Positions 59,901 through 64,000 of a DNA stretch of 64,000 bases are shown here, piece by piece (within the stretch, counting starts at the first letter, position 1; every line of letters begins with the position of its first letter). This stretch comes from Strongylocentrotus purpuratus (taxonomy: Eukaryota > Echinodermata > Echinoidea > Camarodonta > Strongylocentrotidae). Below the pieces are notes generated by a model that saw only the letters and a list, made by a program, of their open reading frames with translations, was not told the DNA's origin and did no database searches. The position numbers and the translations under genes are program-made. Location: NCBI RefSeq assembly GCF_000002235.5, contig NW_022145609.1:27985153-28049152 (forward strand), in the 5' to 3' direction.

Positions 59901-62073
59901 TGAACGGGCCAGAGGAAGTGCTCCAATCTGCATTTGATTGTGAACTAACTTGAACATATAAAAGCTGAGGGATGGATTTTTTTTTAAATCAGATTTAATT
60001 TGCTCAAACTTTTCACTGATTTGTTAATTCTTTCATTATTATGCTTTTATCAAAACCACGTTAAAGGTATTGTAAAGTTTTGGGAAATTTTGAAAAATGG
60101 TTGGAAAATGGGTACCTTTAATGTCAGGGTGGACTTCCCCTTTAAAACTTATCGTATGATTAAATCTGTGCAAGATTTTTTCCTTCGGAACCCAAATCTA
60201 AAACCCTTCTGCACCGTCTACGGACTAGAAACGGACTTGAGATCTCACACGTTAAAGCCAAGGTCACGAAAGTTCAGCCAGCATCGCGGAACCTTCCATG
60301 CATGCTTTTCTAATTGATTGGTTGATTGTTTTAGCATCTCATCGATGCCGGTCGTCAGCTACCCGAGCCAAGTGTTGATCTAGCTGCGTGATCGCGGGCG
60401 CTGGAAGTCATGGCAGTAATATGATCGCTTTGATTGCATTTCAATGCGCTCGCAGTGTGCCTCAATTAGAGTTTGTTTAGAAAGAGATAGAAGTATGCTC
60501 ATTGAATTCTAAGTATTCTTGGTAGCTGATTTGTATCCTACTGCGAAATGAAGGAAGTGGCAAAATGAAGGGCTTAAAGAGGTTGAAAACTTTACACAAA
60601 GCAACTGATAATTAATCTTGAGTGATAATCTTCTTTCAAAAACATCTTCAAATGCATTTTAATTATATGTTATTCCTAGATTTGTATGAGTCTTTGCAGA
60701 GGCAGATTTAAGACGGTGCACAAACAGGAACCAGTCCATGCACCCTTTGTTGAATCTTAGTACACAAAATGAAACTATGCCCACTTTAATACTGTGTTTT
60801 TTGGGCTCCCTACCCAAACTTTCAAATCATATTTTGAAACCCCAAAGGTGCATGATGTTTTTAAAAGGTAAATTAACGCGTAAACATTGTAACAACTGCT
60901 TTTTGGGGAGTTTTCTTTCTTCAAGGATTCTTTTTACATTGTGCCACCCTCCCCCCCCCCCCCCCCCACCCTTTTCAGAATCCTGGATCCACCCTAATTC
61001 TTAGGTGTACACCACATGGATCTCATCCCGGCTGTCATACACTCACGTCTTAATCCTAACGGACGGACGTCACGGCCGGCGTGGGCCAAACTGATGATAT
61101 ACAACCGACCTCTAAGGCTCTCACCAACCAGCTTGATGCATTCAAAAGGGTGCTGCGGTGACAGCATCACGTTCCATTACAGCTTCCCAACAATTAACTC
61201 CTCATTCAAGCCATGGACTGTCTCGACTAATCTATGTTGATGATAACTATTTTTTCTTTCATCTTATATGAGCTGTATGACATGTTAAATCAGCAGCAAG
61301 TACCTCACAGTAAGGTATAGTCACTGGTTGTGCTTTTTAATGAGTGAAATAAAATGTTTTTATTAAAACATATTATTGAGAGTAACACTATCTGCTCGTG
61401 TAGATCTTTCAGACTACTTCTGTTGAAAACTTATCACAGAGCATGAGAGTGCAGCGTTCGTTGTAAGTGTGTCCGAAAAGCTTGAGTATTTAGTAAATGA
61501 GTCAAGCAAGTCTGTACTATCTGAACTAAGACTTTACTTTGGCCTAAATTTCAATGGAGAGTCACTACTAACATGCCAAACATGCACAAGACAAGAGTAC
61601 AGACTCAAGTTAGCTTTTCCAGCTGACTCTGTACTTCATTGTCTGATTAGAGTAGATCGAGTCTCTGGCAATGCCCTAATACAGATTATGCAAAAAGCAG
61701 TCACTTCATGTTCCATGAATTTACAGCAGTACCATCTGATACCAGACCTCAGGCTTTCAAATCTACGAGACCCTAGAATACAGTGTACCAGGTGCACAAG
61801 TACAAGTGTAGTAAAATACAAATCTAGCACTTGTGATTGCCATAGAGATGAGACAAGGCAGGACAATTAAAGTACCAAGTTCTGGTTCACAAACTTACCT
61901 GTACCCAACGCGAAGAAGAAGCTTTGTTTTGGCTTGGCTTCCAGTATTGCCTTGACTCTCATGGCCATCCGACGGTTCCTCTTGTAGATCAACTCATAGC
62001 GGAAATAACGGTCAATCTGATTGGCCACTTCAATCTCCTCTGGAGTGAGGGTGGTGTTCTGCATACTAGGAAC
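29989..62073 (-). CDS. TRABD2: TIKI/TRABD2-type Wnt-inactivating metalloprotease, 3' five exons (5'-partial)
   Basis: Spliced coding parts in transcript order are 62073-61899, 35445-35355, 34642-34481, 30898-30683 and 30187-29989. Family knowledge: TIKI proteins are membrane-anchored TraB-fold metalloproteases that cleave the N-terminus of Wnt ligands and so block signalling. What is seen: YFRYELIYKRNRRMAMRV and SFFFALGTGHFLGNHTVFDF match the C-terminal half of the TIKI catalytic domain, including the second GxxH metal motif (GTGH). A Ser-rich and Lys/Arg-rich linker leads to RQFNELWIPL, the counterpart of vertebrate RQFNDLW. The protein ends in a hydrophobic stretch followed by LSRVDR, fitting a membrane or GPI anchor. 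All introns are GT-AG with agreeing phases. The N-terminal half, with the signal peptide and first GxxH, lies beyond the right edge. Which paralogue (TRABD2A or B type) cannot be told. Confidence 0.92.
30570..30660 (+). repeat. Dispersed repeat with TU-like 15-bp units
   Basis: CTTAACCCTATATCTCTGAC and AAATAAAGTCCAGAGCATT align with 4917-4960. It continues with degenerate units AATGTCACCAGAGCA, AATTTCGCCAGAGCA and ATTGTC, close to the 15-bp unit of the TU-like element (AATTGTCGGCGGAGC). It lies in the last TIKI intron, about 20 bp from the donor of the preceding exon. Confidence 0.65.
30683..30898 (-). CDS. TRABD2: TIKI exon: Ser-rich/basic linker and RQFNELW motif
   Basis: The acceptor is TTGCTTTTTCTCTCCAG and the donor GTAAGA. 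It encodes SRSSSSSVDGIDGEGTSEGS, then SRRHGKRGRRRKKKKQRLGE, then TDIGHVISVPVPVRAENN and RQFNELWIPLDRI. The basic patch followed by RQFN[ED]LW is the feature that links this exon to TIKI proteins. It enters with one base completing an Asn codon and leaves with two bases of a codon. Confidence 0.9.
31772..31843 (+). repeat. Small dispersed hairpin (GTTAACTC/GAGTTAATG family)
   Basis: AGGGCCAGAGGGGTGTTAAC, TCTGGATTAAAGTACATGAG and CTATAAGCCCCTTCTCGTTC. It lies in a TIKI intron. Confidence 0.65.
32336..32386. repeat. (CTA)n microsatellite
   Basis: A third copy of the same trinucleotide in the window, inside a TIKI intron. Confidence 0.97.
32690..32960. other. GC-rich island in a TIKI intron, unassigned
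   Basis: This stretch is clearly GC-richer than its flanks and has frames open on both strands, of 91 codons on + and 123 on -. None resembles a known family. The TIKI splice phases join without it, so it is not needed as an exon. It could be an unrecognised repeat, a regulatory island, or a captured sequence. Confidence 0.4.
33250..33567. repeat. ~156-bp tandem duplication
   Basis: AACCCGAAATCAAAGAGATT (33253) and AACCAGAAATCAAAGATATT (33409) start two similar units. Both contain CACATCTTTG[A/T]AAAGCAGG and end GAAGAATTAAAAGCAAAAAT or the like. The two units are about 85 percent alike by eye. Confidence 0.8.
33738..34114. mobile_element. TTAA-target MITE (AGGGATC family)
   Basis: TTAA at 33734-33737 and 34115-34118 flanks the inverted ends AGGGATCCGGTAACTTTG and, reversed, AGGGATCGTTTAACAATG. 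The first seven bases match, then patchily. It is 377 bp and non-coding. It lies in the TIKI intron 30899-34480. Confidence 0.7.
34140..34390. repeat. Degenerate 16-17 bp minisatellite (ACTATCTTACTTCTG)
   Basis: About 15 loose units of the form TATCTTACTTTTGAC follow one another with frequent substitutions. It ends about 90 bp from a TIKI exon. Confidence 0.75.
34481..34642 (-). CDS. TRABD2: TIKI exon: Cys-containing post-catalytic segment
   Basis: The acceptor is GTAGTTTTTTCGCAG and the donor GTATGT. It encodes CEYNQYQSFICFDPSNLPSA, PECGVFKVAPKIKFGVKGRR and SGCTTLPSAHRRY, with split codons at both edges (Ser and Asn). It lies after the catalytic domain in a region that varies in the family. 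Assignment rests on splice-phase continuity and coding quality rather than strong motif identity. Confidence 0.75.
34696..35236. mobile_element. TTAA-target foldback MITE (AGGGAAAGTCCACC family), ~200-bp arms
   Basis: TTAA at 34692-34695 and 35237-35240 flanks perfect tips AGGGAAAGTCCACCCCCAAA and its inverse. The arms pair for about 180-200 bp through GATAGAGGCAGAATAATAAG, CAGGTGAGTGAAAGTTTGAG and TTGTGATCAATCAAACACAA. The centre, about 34870-35060, is unrelated. It sits between two TIKI exons (712-bp intron), so it makes up most of that intron. Part of another copy is at 59994-60141. Confidence 0.9.
35355..35445 (-). CDS. TRABD2: TIKI exon completing the GxxH motif
   Basis: The acceptor is GTTATCTTTTCCAG and the donor GTAGGT. 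It encodes (G)HFLGNHTVFDFLEKIGVEV and FNVPTDTPLN. His is the fourth residue of GTGH, the presumed metal ligand; HFLGN is a TIKI signature. It enters with two bases completing Gly and leaves with two bases of Ser. Confidence 0.94.
35938..35968. repeat. Poly(G) run of 31
   Basis: Thirty-one uninterrupted G residues; the longest pure homopolymer in the window. Its length may be uncertain in the assembly. Confidence 0.9.
36635..36850. repeat. C-rich low-complexity tract
   Basis: Repeated CCCCTCC and CCACCTCC blocks with two poly(C) runs. Confidence 0.9.
38305..38700. repeat. C/T-rich low-complexity tract
   Basis: Pyrimidine-rich blocks (CCCCCTCC, CCCCTTC) dominate. The Pro/Ser/His-rich frame of 147 codons here follows from the composition and is not a gene. 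Confidence 0.9.
38790..39570. other. Complex low-repeat intronic stretch, possible regulatory DNA
   Basis: This is balanced-composition, mostly single-copy-looking DNA between simple-sequence tracts, without an open exon. It includes CTTTAAAGGCACCGTATG at about 39093 (a possible lone TTAA-element end) and several homeodomain-like ATTA/TAAT cores. Regulatory function is only a guess from its contrast with the flanks. Confidence 0.25.
40808..40880 (+). repeat. Small dispersed hairpin (GTTAACTC/GAGTTAATG family), well preserved
   Basis: CCCAAAAGGGTGTTAACTCT, GTGTTAAAAATATATGAGTT and AATGCCCTTCTGGTTCCAAC. The two halves are inverse around the ATATAT centre. A half copy, AGTCAGATGGGTGTTAACTC, lies at 41595-41615. 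Confidence 0.75.
41045..41275. mobile_element. TTAA-target MITE (AGGCAGGGTATT family)
   Basis: TTAA at 41041-41044 and 41276-41279 flanks AGGCAGGGTATTCT and, reversed, AGGCAGGGTATTTT (13 of 14 bases alike). It is 231 bp. The interior has an inner inverted pair around ACTGCCA and is non-coding. Confidence 0.85.
42330..42545 (+). mobile_element. Possible LINE 3' tail fragment
   Basis: AT-rich sequence with TTTGTATATYTCATGTATYTAATTG repeated in part, then AAGTTGAAAGGGCAATCCAC, CTCACATGTGGAAATAAATA and A-rich sequence. The layout resembles the 3' end of a 5'-truncated non-LTR element. No target duplication or coding sequence was found. Confidence 0.4.
42680..43035. repeat. Degenerate 'GGTCTA / TAGACC' repeat element, copy 2
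   Basis: ATTGGTCTACTCCCAG and ATTTGGTCTAATCAT give way, after an AATGATTATTAGACC dyad, to many TAGACCAAATGGG-type units. The stretch TAGACGGGCTGGGTGTAGAC matches TAGACAGGCTGGGTGTAGAC in copy 1 (4072 onward). It lacks the middle segment present at 3432-3874. Confidence 0.65.
43045..43460 (+). repeat. Degenerate ~140-150 bp tandem repeat, three units
   Basis: Units share AGAAACAATCACAA, GAATGAGATACGATGC-like and AATGACCAATCTGTTTC, then GAAAGATTTCATGATAACAT. Starts are near 43081, 43229 and 43362, the last being the most diverged. Confidence 0.75.
46070..46285 (-). mobile_element. tRNA-derived SINE, minus strand
   Basis: On the minus strand the A box TGGTCTAGTGG (46272-46262) and B box GGTTCAAGTCC (46228-46218) lie in tRNA-like spacing. 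The body continues TTGGCAAGACAGTTTGCCTC and CACCCAGGTGAAGTTAATGG, then TTCCTGGCAGGAATTGATTC. That order (tRNA head, GGCAAGACA block, ATGGGTTCCTGGCAGGAA block) is common in marine invertebrate tRNA SINEs. It lies in the large TIKI intron in the same orientation as the gene. Confidence 0.8.
46689..47082. mobile_element. MITE with GGCTGCGTTCATGCTT ends and TTA target
   Basis: The left end GGCTGCGTTCATGCTTAAAT and the right end, reversed, GGGCGCGTTCATGCTTGATT continue to match through GAAGGC/GACGGC. TTA is present on both sides (46686-46688 and 47083-47085). A TTA target with G/C-rich tips suggests PIF/Harbinger, by analogy only. The interior has palindromic AAACGCTCATCGT and GGCGATCATGATCGCC motifs. 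Confidence 0.7.
47271..47634. mobile_element. MITE with TTAtGTTCACA ends
   Basis: The left end (47271-47310, TTATGTTCACATGAGACCAT) and the right end (reversed, TTAGGTTCACACGATAGTCC) both run to AACTTTAAGTTT. The interior contains a poly(C) tract at 47461-47476 and tandem TTAAGCTTTAAGCTTTAA. It lies about 190 bp from the previous MITE. Confidence 0.7.
49068..49131 (+). repeat. Small dispersed hairpin (GTTAACTC/GAGTTAATG family), diverged
   Basis: GTGAGCCAGACAGGTATTAA and TACTTAGTGCTCTTCTGGCA plus CTAAACAGA. The outer CTCTTCTGGCACTAAACAG arm is clear; the inner part is decayed. Confidence 0.5.
49505..49938. mobile_element. MITE with TGGGGCCTGTCACCACG ends
   Basis: The left end TGGGGCCTGTCACCACGAAA and the right end, reversed, TGGGGCCAGTCACCACGAAA both continue to AGTCCAGT (28 of 30 alike). 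It is 434 bp. The interior is AT-rich with no protein. The target duplication is not resolved (A-rich flanks). Confidence 0.85.
50712..51213. mobile_element. TTAA-target MITE (AGGTAATACAAAG family)
   Basis: TTAA at 50708-50711 and 51214-51217 flanks AGGTAATACAAAGTTTTGG and, reversed, AGGTATTACAAAGTTTTGG. It is 502 bp and contains a TTTACCGGTGCTCCCGGTAA hairpin near 50869. A 53-bp relative is nested in another element at 60065-60117. Confidence 0.88.
52445..52747. mobile_element. Foldback element 'GGCCTGTC', copy 2
   Basis: The ends GGCCTGTCCTCATCAGACCG and, reversed, GGCCTGTTTTCATCAGACCG are next to TA on both sides. Inside are repeated dyads such as AAATTAGCCGGCTAATTT and AATAGCGCGCTAATTT, with TTCATCAG motifs between. 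It is the same family as 6721-7097. Confidence 0.85.
56540..57110. repeat. GA-rich simple repeat
   Basis: GAGAGGGAGAG variants including a 20-bp sub-repeat (GAGAGGGGTGGAGAGGGA), then a pure GA stretch, then GGGGAG blocks. Long open frames on both strands here are compositional. Confidence 0.95.
57765..58180. repeat. Degenerate ~90-120 bp tandem repeat
   Basis: At least four units share GGGTCATTTCACAYC, a TCTTCWWGATAACA-like segment and TTCACTT, at about 57767, 57888, 57989 and 58077. Alternate units are more alike, suggesting a higher-order dimer. Confidence 0.65.
59185..59335 (-). mobile_element. 'CCCTRGTCAAAAT' MITE family, inverted fragment
   Basis: Reading in reverse, TGTGAAAAAACAGCACAG, AATATTTTTTTCATCTCTTG, CATATCCTTAGCC and CTATTT align in order with parts of the copies at 20867-21125 and 25927-26187. 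Ends are missing. Confidence 0.4.
59994..60141. mobile_element. Partial AGGGAAAGTCCACC-family MITE carrying a nested TTAA insert
   Basis: AATTTGCTCAAACTTTTCAC matches the inner right arm of 34696-35236. The outer tip GTCAGGGTGGACTTCCCC is followed by TTAA at 60142-60145. In between, at 60061-60121, a TTAA-bounded 53-bp piece interrupts the arm. Confidence 0.75.
60065..60117. mobile_element. Nested 53-bp TTAA element (AGGTATT family)
   Basis: AGGTATTGTAAAGTTTTGGG at the left and GGGTACCT at the right are bounded by TTAA at 60061-60064 and 60118-60121. The left side matches 50712 onward for about 35 bp. It is an internally deleted relative. Confidence 0.75.
61427..61870 (+). other. Unassigned open frame, ~148 codons, CxxC pairs
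   Basis: The frame is open from 61427 to TAA at 61870 with no early ATG. Its first plausible start is internal, or it may be an exon behind the acceptor-like TTATCACAG at 61431-61439. The protein includes LSELRLYFGLNFNGESLLTC, then QTC, and later RIQCTRCTSTSVVKYK and STCDCHRDE. The CxxC pairs hint at a zinc-binding fold, but I recognise no family. It runs antisense to the TIKI gene and stops 28 bp before the TIKI exon. It could be a chance frame, a decayed coding element, or an exon of an unknown gene. Confidence 0.3.
61899..62073 (-). CDS. TRABD2: TIKI exon: ELIYKRNRRMA helix and SFFFALGTG
   Basis: On the minus strand the acceptor is TACACCTGCACAG and the donor GTAAGT. It encodes VPSMQNTTLTPEEIEVANQI, DRYFRYELIYKRNRRMAMRV and KAILEAKPKQSFFFALGT, then the first base of Gly. 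ELIYKRN and SFFFA[FL]G[AT]GHF are among the best conserved blocks of TIKI proteins. The start was chosen at the CACAG acceptor because it gives an open phase-0 join. Confidence 0.94.
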
Positions 62074-63475
62074 CTGTGCAGGTGTAAGTAAAAGAGAACA
62101 ATTTTTGGTGATAAATGTTGTTATGGAACGATAGGCAATTGGAGCAGAAACATTGGTAATAATCGTACTACACGCAGAAATTATATATATTTTTCAAGCC
62201 TTTTGTTCAAGGGGGGTTCTCCAAAAAGTGGAAAATAGTTTTCTTGAGACAATATTCATGCTGTCGAGGCTTCCCATCTAGCTAAACCATCCACCACTCC
62301 AATTTGTATTTGCTATCATACACGTGCAGTTATGGGCATCCAATTTCGTTTTTAAGTCTACAAAGTTCATATTTTTCATTCCAAATCAATTTCGTAAAGG
62401 ATTTAGAAAACATAAATGTTTGATCTCCACCATACAAATAAAACTCTCTGACATTTTCACCTTACATGTCAGCCGTTACTTTCCTTTTTTCACTTGTCTG
62501 TATTCCAAGAGTTAAATTGATCATTTCTAATACTAAATTTGTTGGGAAACATAATGCCTCAACACACTAACGTGATAACTGAATTAGATATATTCAAGAT
62601 GAACAATTGAAAAAGAGGGGCATTACAACTGTAGAATTGATGTTTGCCATTTTTTCCTTGGATGACGATTGACGTGTAATTCAGTTGCGACCACAGAAGT
62701 TCAATTAAGGCAGGACAAACACGTCGTAATTTGATTGGAAAGCATCAATTGAATTGTTTCCTAGACCTTTGCTGGAGTGAAAGTGTGTCAACGCGATAAC
62801 TCAATAAACATTTCCATTGTCAAAAACATGTTGATTTGATCGACCCTGCATGTCAAACATCAATTCATTAAGACTTGCCTCCTTGCCTCTTCCGTAGCTA
62901 TGAACTCTTGTGTAAGAATTCTCTTGATATTTGCTCATTTTCATAATTAATAAGCTTGAAAGCAATAAAGTATGCACTGGCACTGCACTCCAAAGTTGTA
63001 TTTCAATGAGAATGATCAATAAAATATATTCACAGGCATCTCAAGTCATTACTAGTAGCCTACACTTTCAGAGTTGCTTTGTGCACCAACTTCAATATAT
63101 AAAGGTGGAATAACAGTTTCCACAGAGCTGCTCAAGTGCGCTTAAATGTGCATGAACAGAGAAACATGAAATTTAATTCCCTGCAAAGTCCAGTAATGTG
63201 GACCTTTATTTTGCATTACGTTTTGCACTCAAATGGTGTGTATGATTTGATCATTTACAGTCGGCGAAGGGCGAGCAGAAATACCAACTCATGCATGTGC
63301 AAATTACATATGGCACTTTCTTAGTCTCAAATATATATTTCTATATTCTTTGCTGACATGTATGCAATTTGATTGAACAATCAACCAATAAACATTTTGA
63401 AGTCTTAGTTTGAAGGATGTATTACGGGTATGCTTTTCTTGAAATAACACTACTTTTGTTAAACATAATGGCTCG
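62074..63475 (-). other. TIKI intron continuing to the right edge, no exon seen
   Basis: No further TIKI exon, coding the first GxxH or the signal peptide, could be recognised, so the 5' exons should lie beyond 64000. The sequence is AT-rich with no clear transposon. Confidence 0.6.
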
Positions 63476-63834
63476 TACCTTCTCCCTTTATTCCCTCTCC
63501 CTCCCTCCATCTATCTTTTTTCTTCATCCTCTTCATCTTTCTTTCTCTTCCTCTCTCAATCTCTCTCTTTCTTTCAAATCTTTCTTTCTATATATCCATC
63601 TCACACTTTCTTGTTTTCCTACTCTCCTTCTTCCTTTCTAGTATCTACTCTCCATCTTCCCCCATTGACTCACTCTCTTTGACTGCTTAACATAGGCCTA
63701 ATGTCATTTCAATAAAAGATCCATCTTTTTCTCTTTCTCTGTCTCTTTTTAATCTGTCCTGCTTCCTCTCTCTTCTTATAGTTATGTTTACATCTTCTTT
63801 TCTAGTATTCCTTTCCCCACCCCCTCTCACTCTC

Positions 63835-63926
<92 letters not shown>

Positions 63927-63955
63927 ACACACACACACAACTCCGATCTCTTCTC
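63476..63955. repeat. CT-rich tract ending in pure (TC)n and (CA)n
   Basis: Pyrimidine-rich blocks pass into a long (TC)n run at about 63830-63925 and a short (AC)n run. Antisense Arg/Glu-rich frames are artefacts. Confidence 0.95.
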
Positions 63956-64000
63956 TTATTCTCCTCAATCCACACGCTCCCCTTTCTTGGAAAAAAGGTC

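Larger units (their letters stand above)
35446..61898 (-). other. Giant TIKI intron (26.5 kb)
   Basis: This spans from the donor after 61899 to the acceptor before 35445. No other gene was recognised inside it on either strand, apart from one unassigned frame at 61427-61870. Repeats are listed separately. Stretches without any recognised feature include 35970-36630, 36850-38300, 43460-46060, 47640-49060, 51220-52440, 52750-56530, 58180-59180 and 60150-61420. In those I see only AT-rich DNA and short repeats. Confidence 0.85.

Noticed and set aside
1-64000. Search for retroviral, LTR, Polinton or other capsid-bearing elements
   Set aside because: No protease, reverse transcriptase, integrase, capsid or envelope-like frame and no paired LTRs were seen.

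Overview
This window looks like echinoderm DNA, most likely from a sea urchin. It is AT-rich and intron-rich. It carries parts of two ordinary animal genes and is otherwise filled with microsatellites, long C/G homopolymers and many small inverted-repeat transposons. The best single clue to the host is the element at 8482-13135. It has long inverted arms whose outer parts are 15-bp tandem repeats, the architecture described for sea urchin TU (foldback) elements. The species cannot be fixed from the sequence alone.

The two genes are convergent. On the + strand, four 3' exons of a transmembrane prolyl 4-hydroxylase (P4HTM-like) lie at 13922-14087, 17177-17347, 17945-18035 and 18958-19200. Splice phases agree throughout, the HxD...H...K iron/2-oxoglutarate set is intact, and a stop codon is present. 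The 5' exons were not found. On the - strand, five 3' exons of a TIKI/TRABD2 Wnt-inactivating metalloprotease lie at 61899-62073, 35355-35445, 34481-34642, 30683-30898 and 29989-30187. They include the second GxxH motif, a basic/serine-rich linker, a terminal hydrophobic segment and the stop. A 26.5-kb intron separates the first two and covers most of the right half of the window. The two stop codons are about 10.8 kb apart, tail to tail.

Region by region. 1-8400 is upstream of, or inside 5' introns of, the P4HTM gene: a palindromic array, a tRNA-type SINE, and several foldback elements. 8473-13144 is the TU-like element with a 9-bp target duplication, two inner GC-rich palindromic arrays and a nested retroinsert. 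13215-19360 holds the P4HTM exons, with an exon bracketed by two opposed copies of one inverted-repeat element and a run of decayed copies of the start of the last exon. 19360-29988 is intergenic and repeat-rich. 29989-35445 holds the TIKI 3' exons. 35446-61898 is the giant TIKI intron. 62074-64000 is further TIKI intron with a CT-rich end.

The most notable results are these. (1) At least seven elements from several families share TTAA target sites, and one sits in one unit of a 98-bp tandem duplication, so filled and empty sites can be compared directly. (2) Three decayed acceptor-plus-exon-start copies lie before the P4HTM last exon. (3) A small (about 65-80 bp) dispersed hairpin family has at least six copies. 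(4) A P4HTM exon is flanked by inverted element copies that could pair in pre-mRNA. No retroviral or LTR element, no transposase gene, no rRNA gene and no tRNA gene was recognised.
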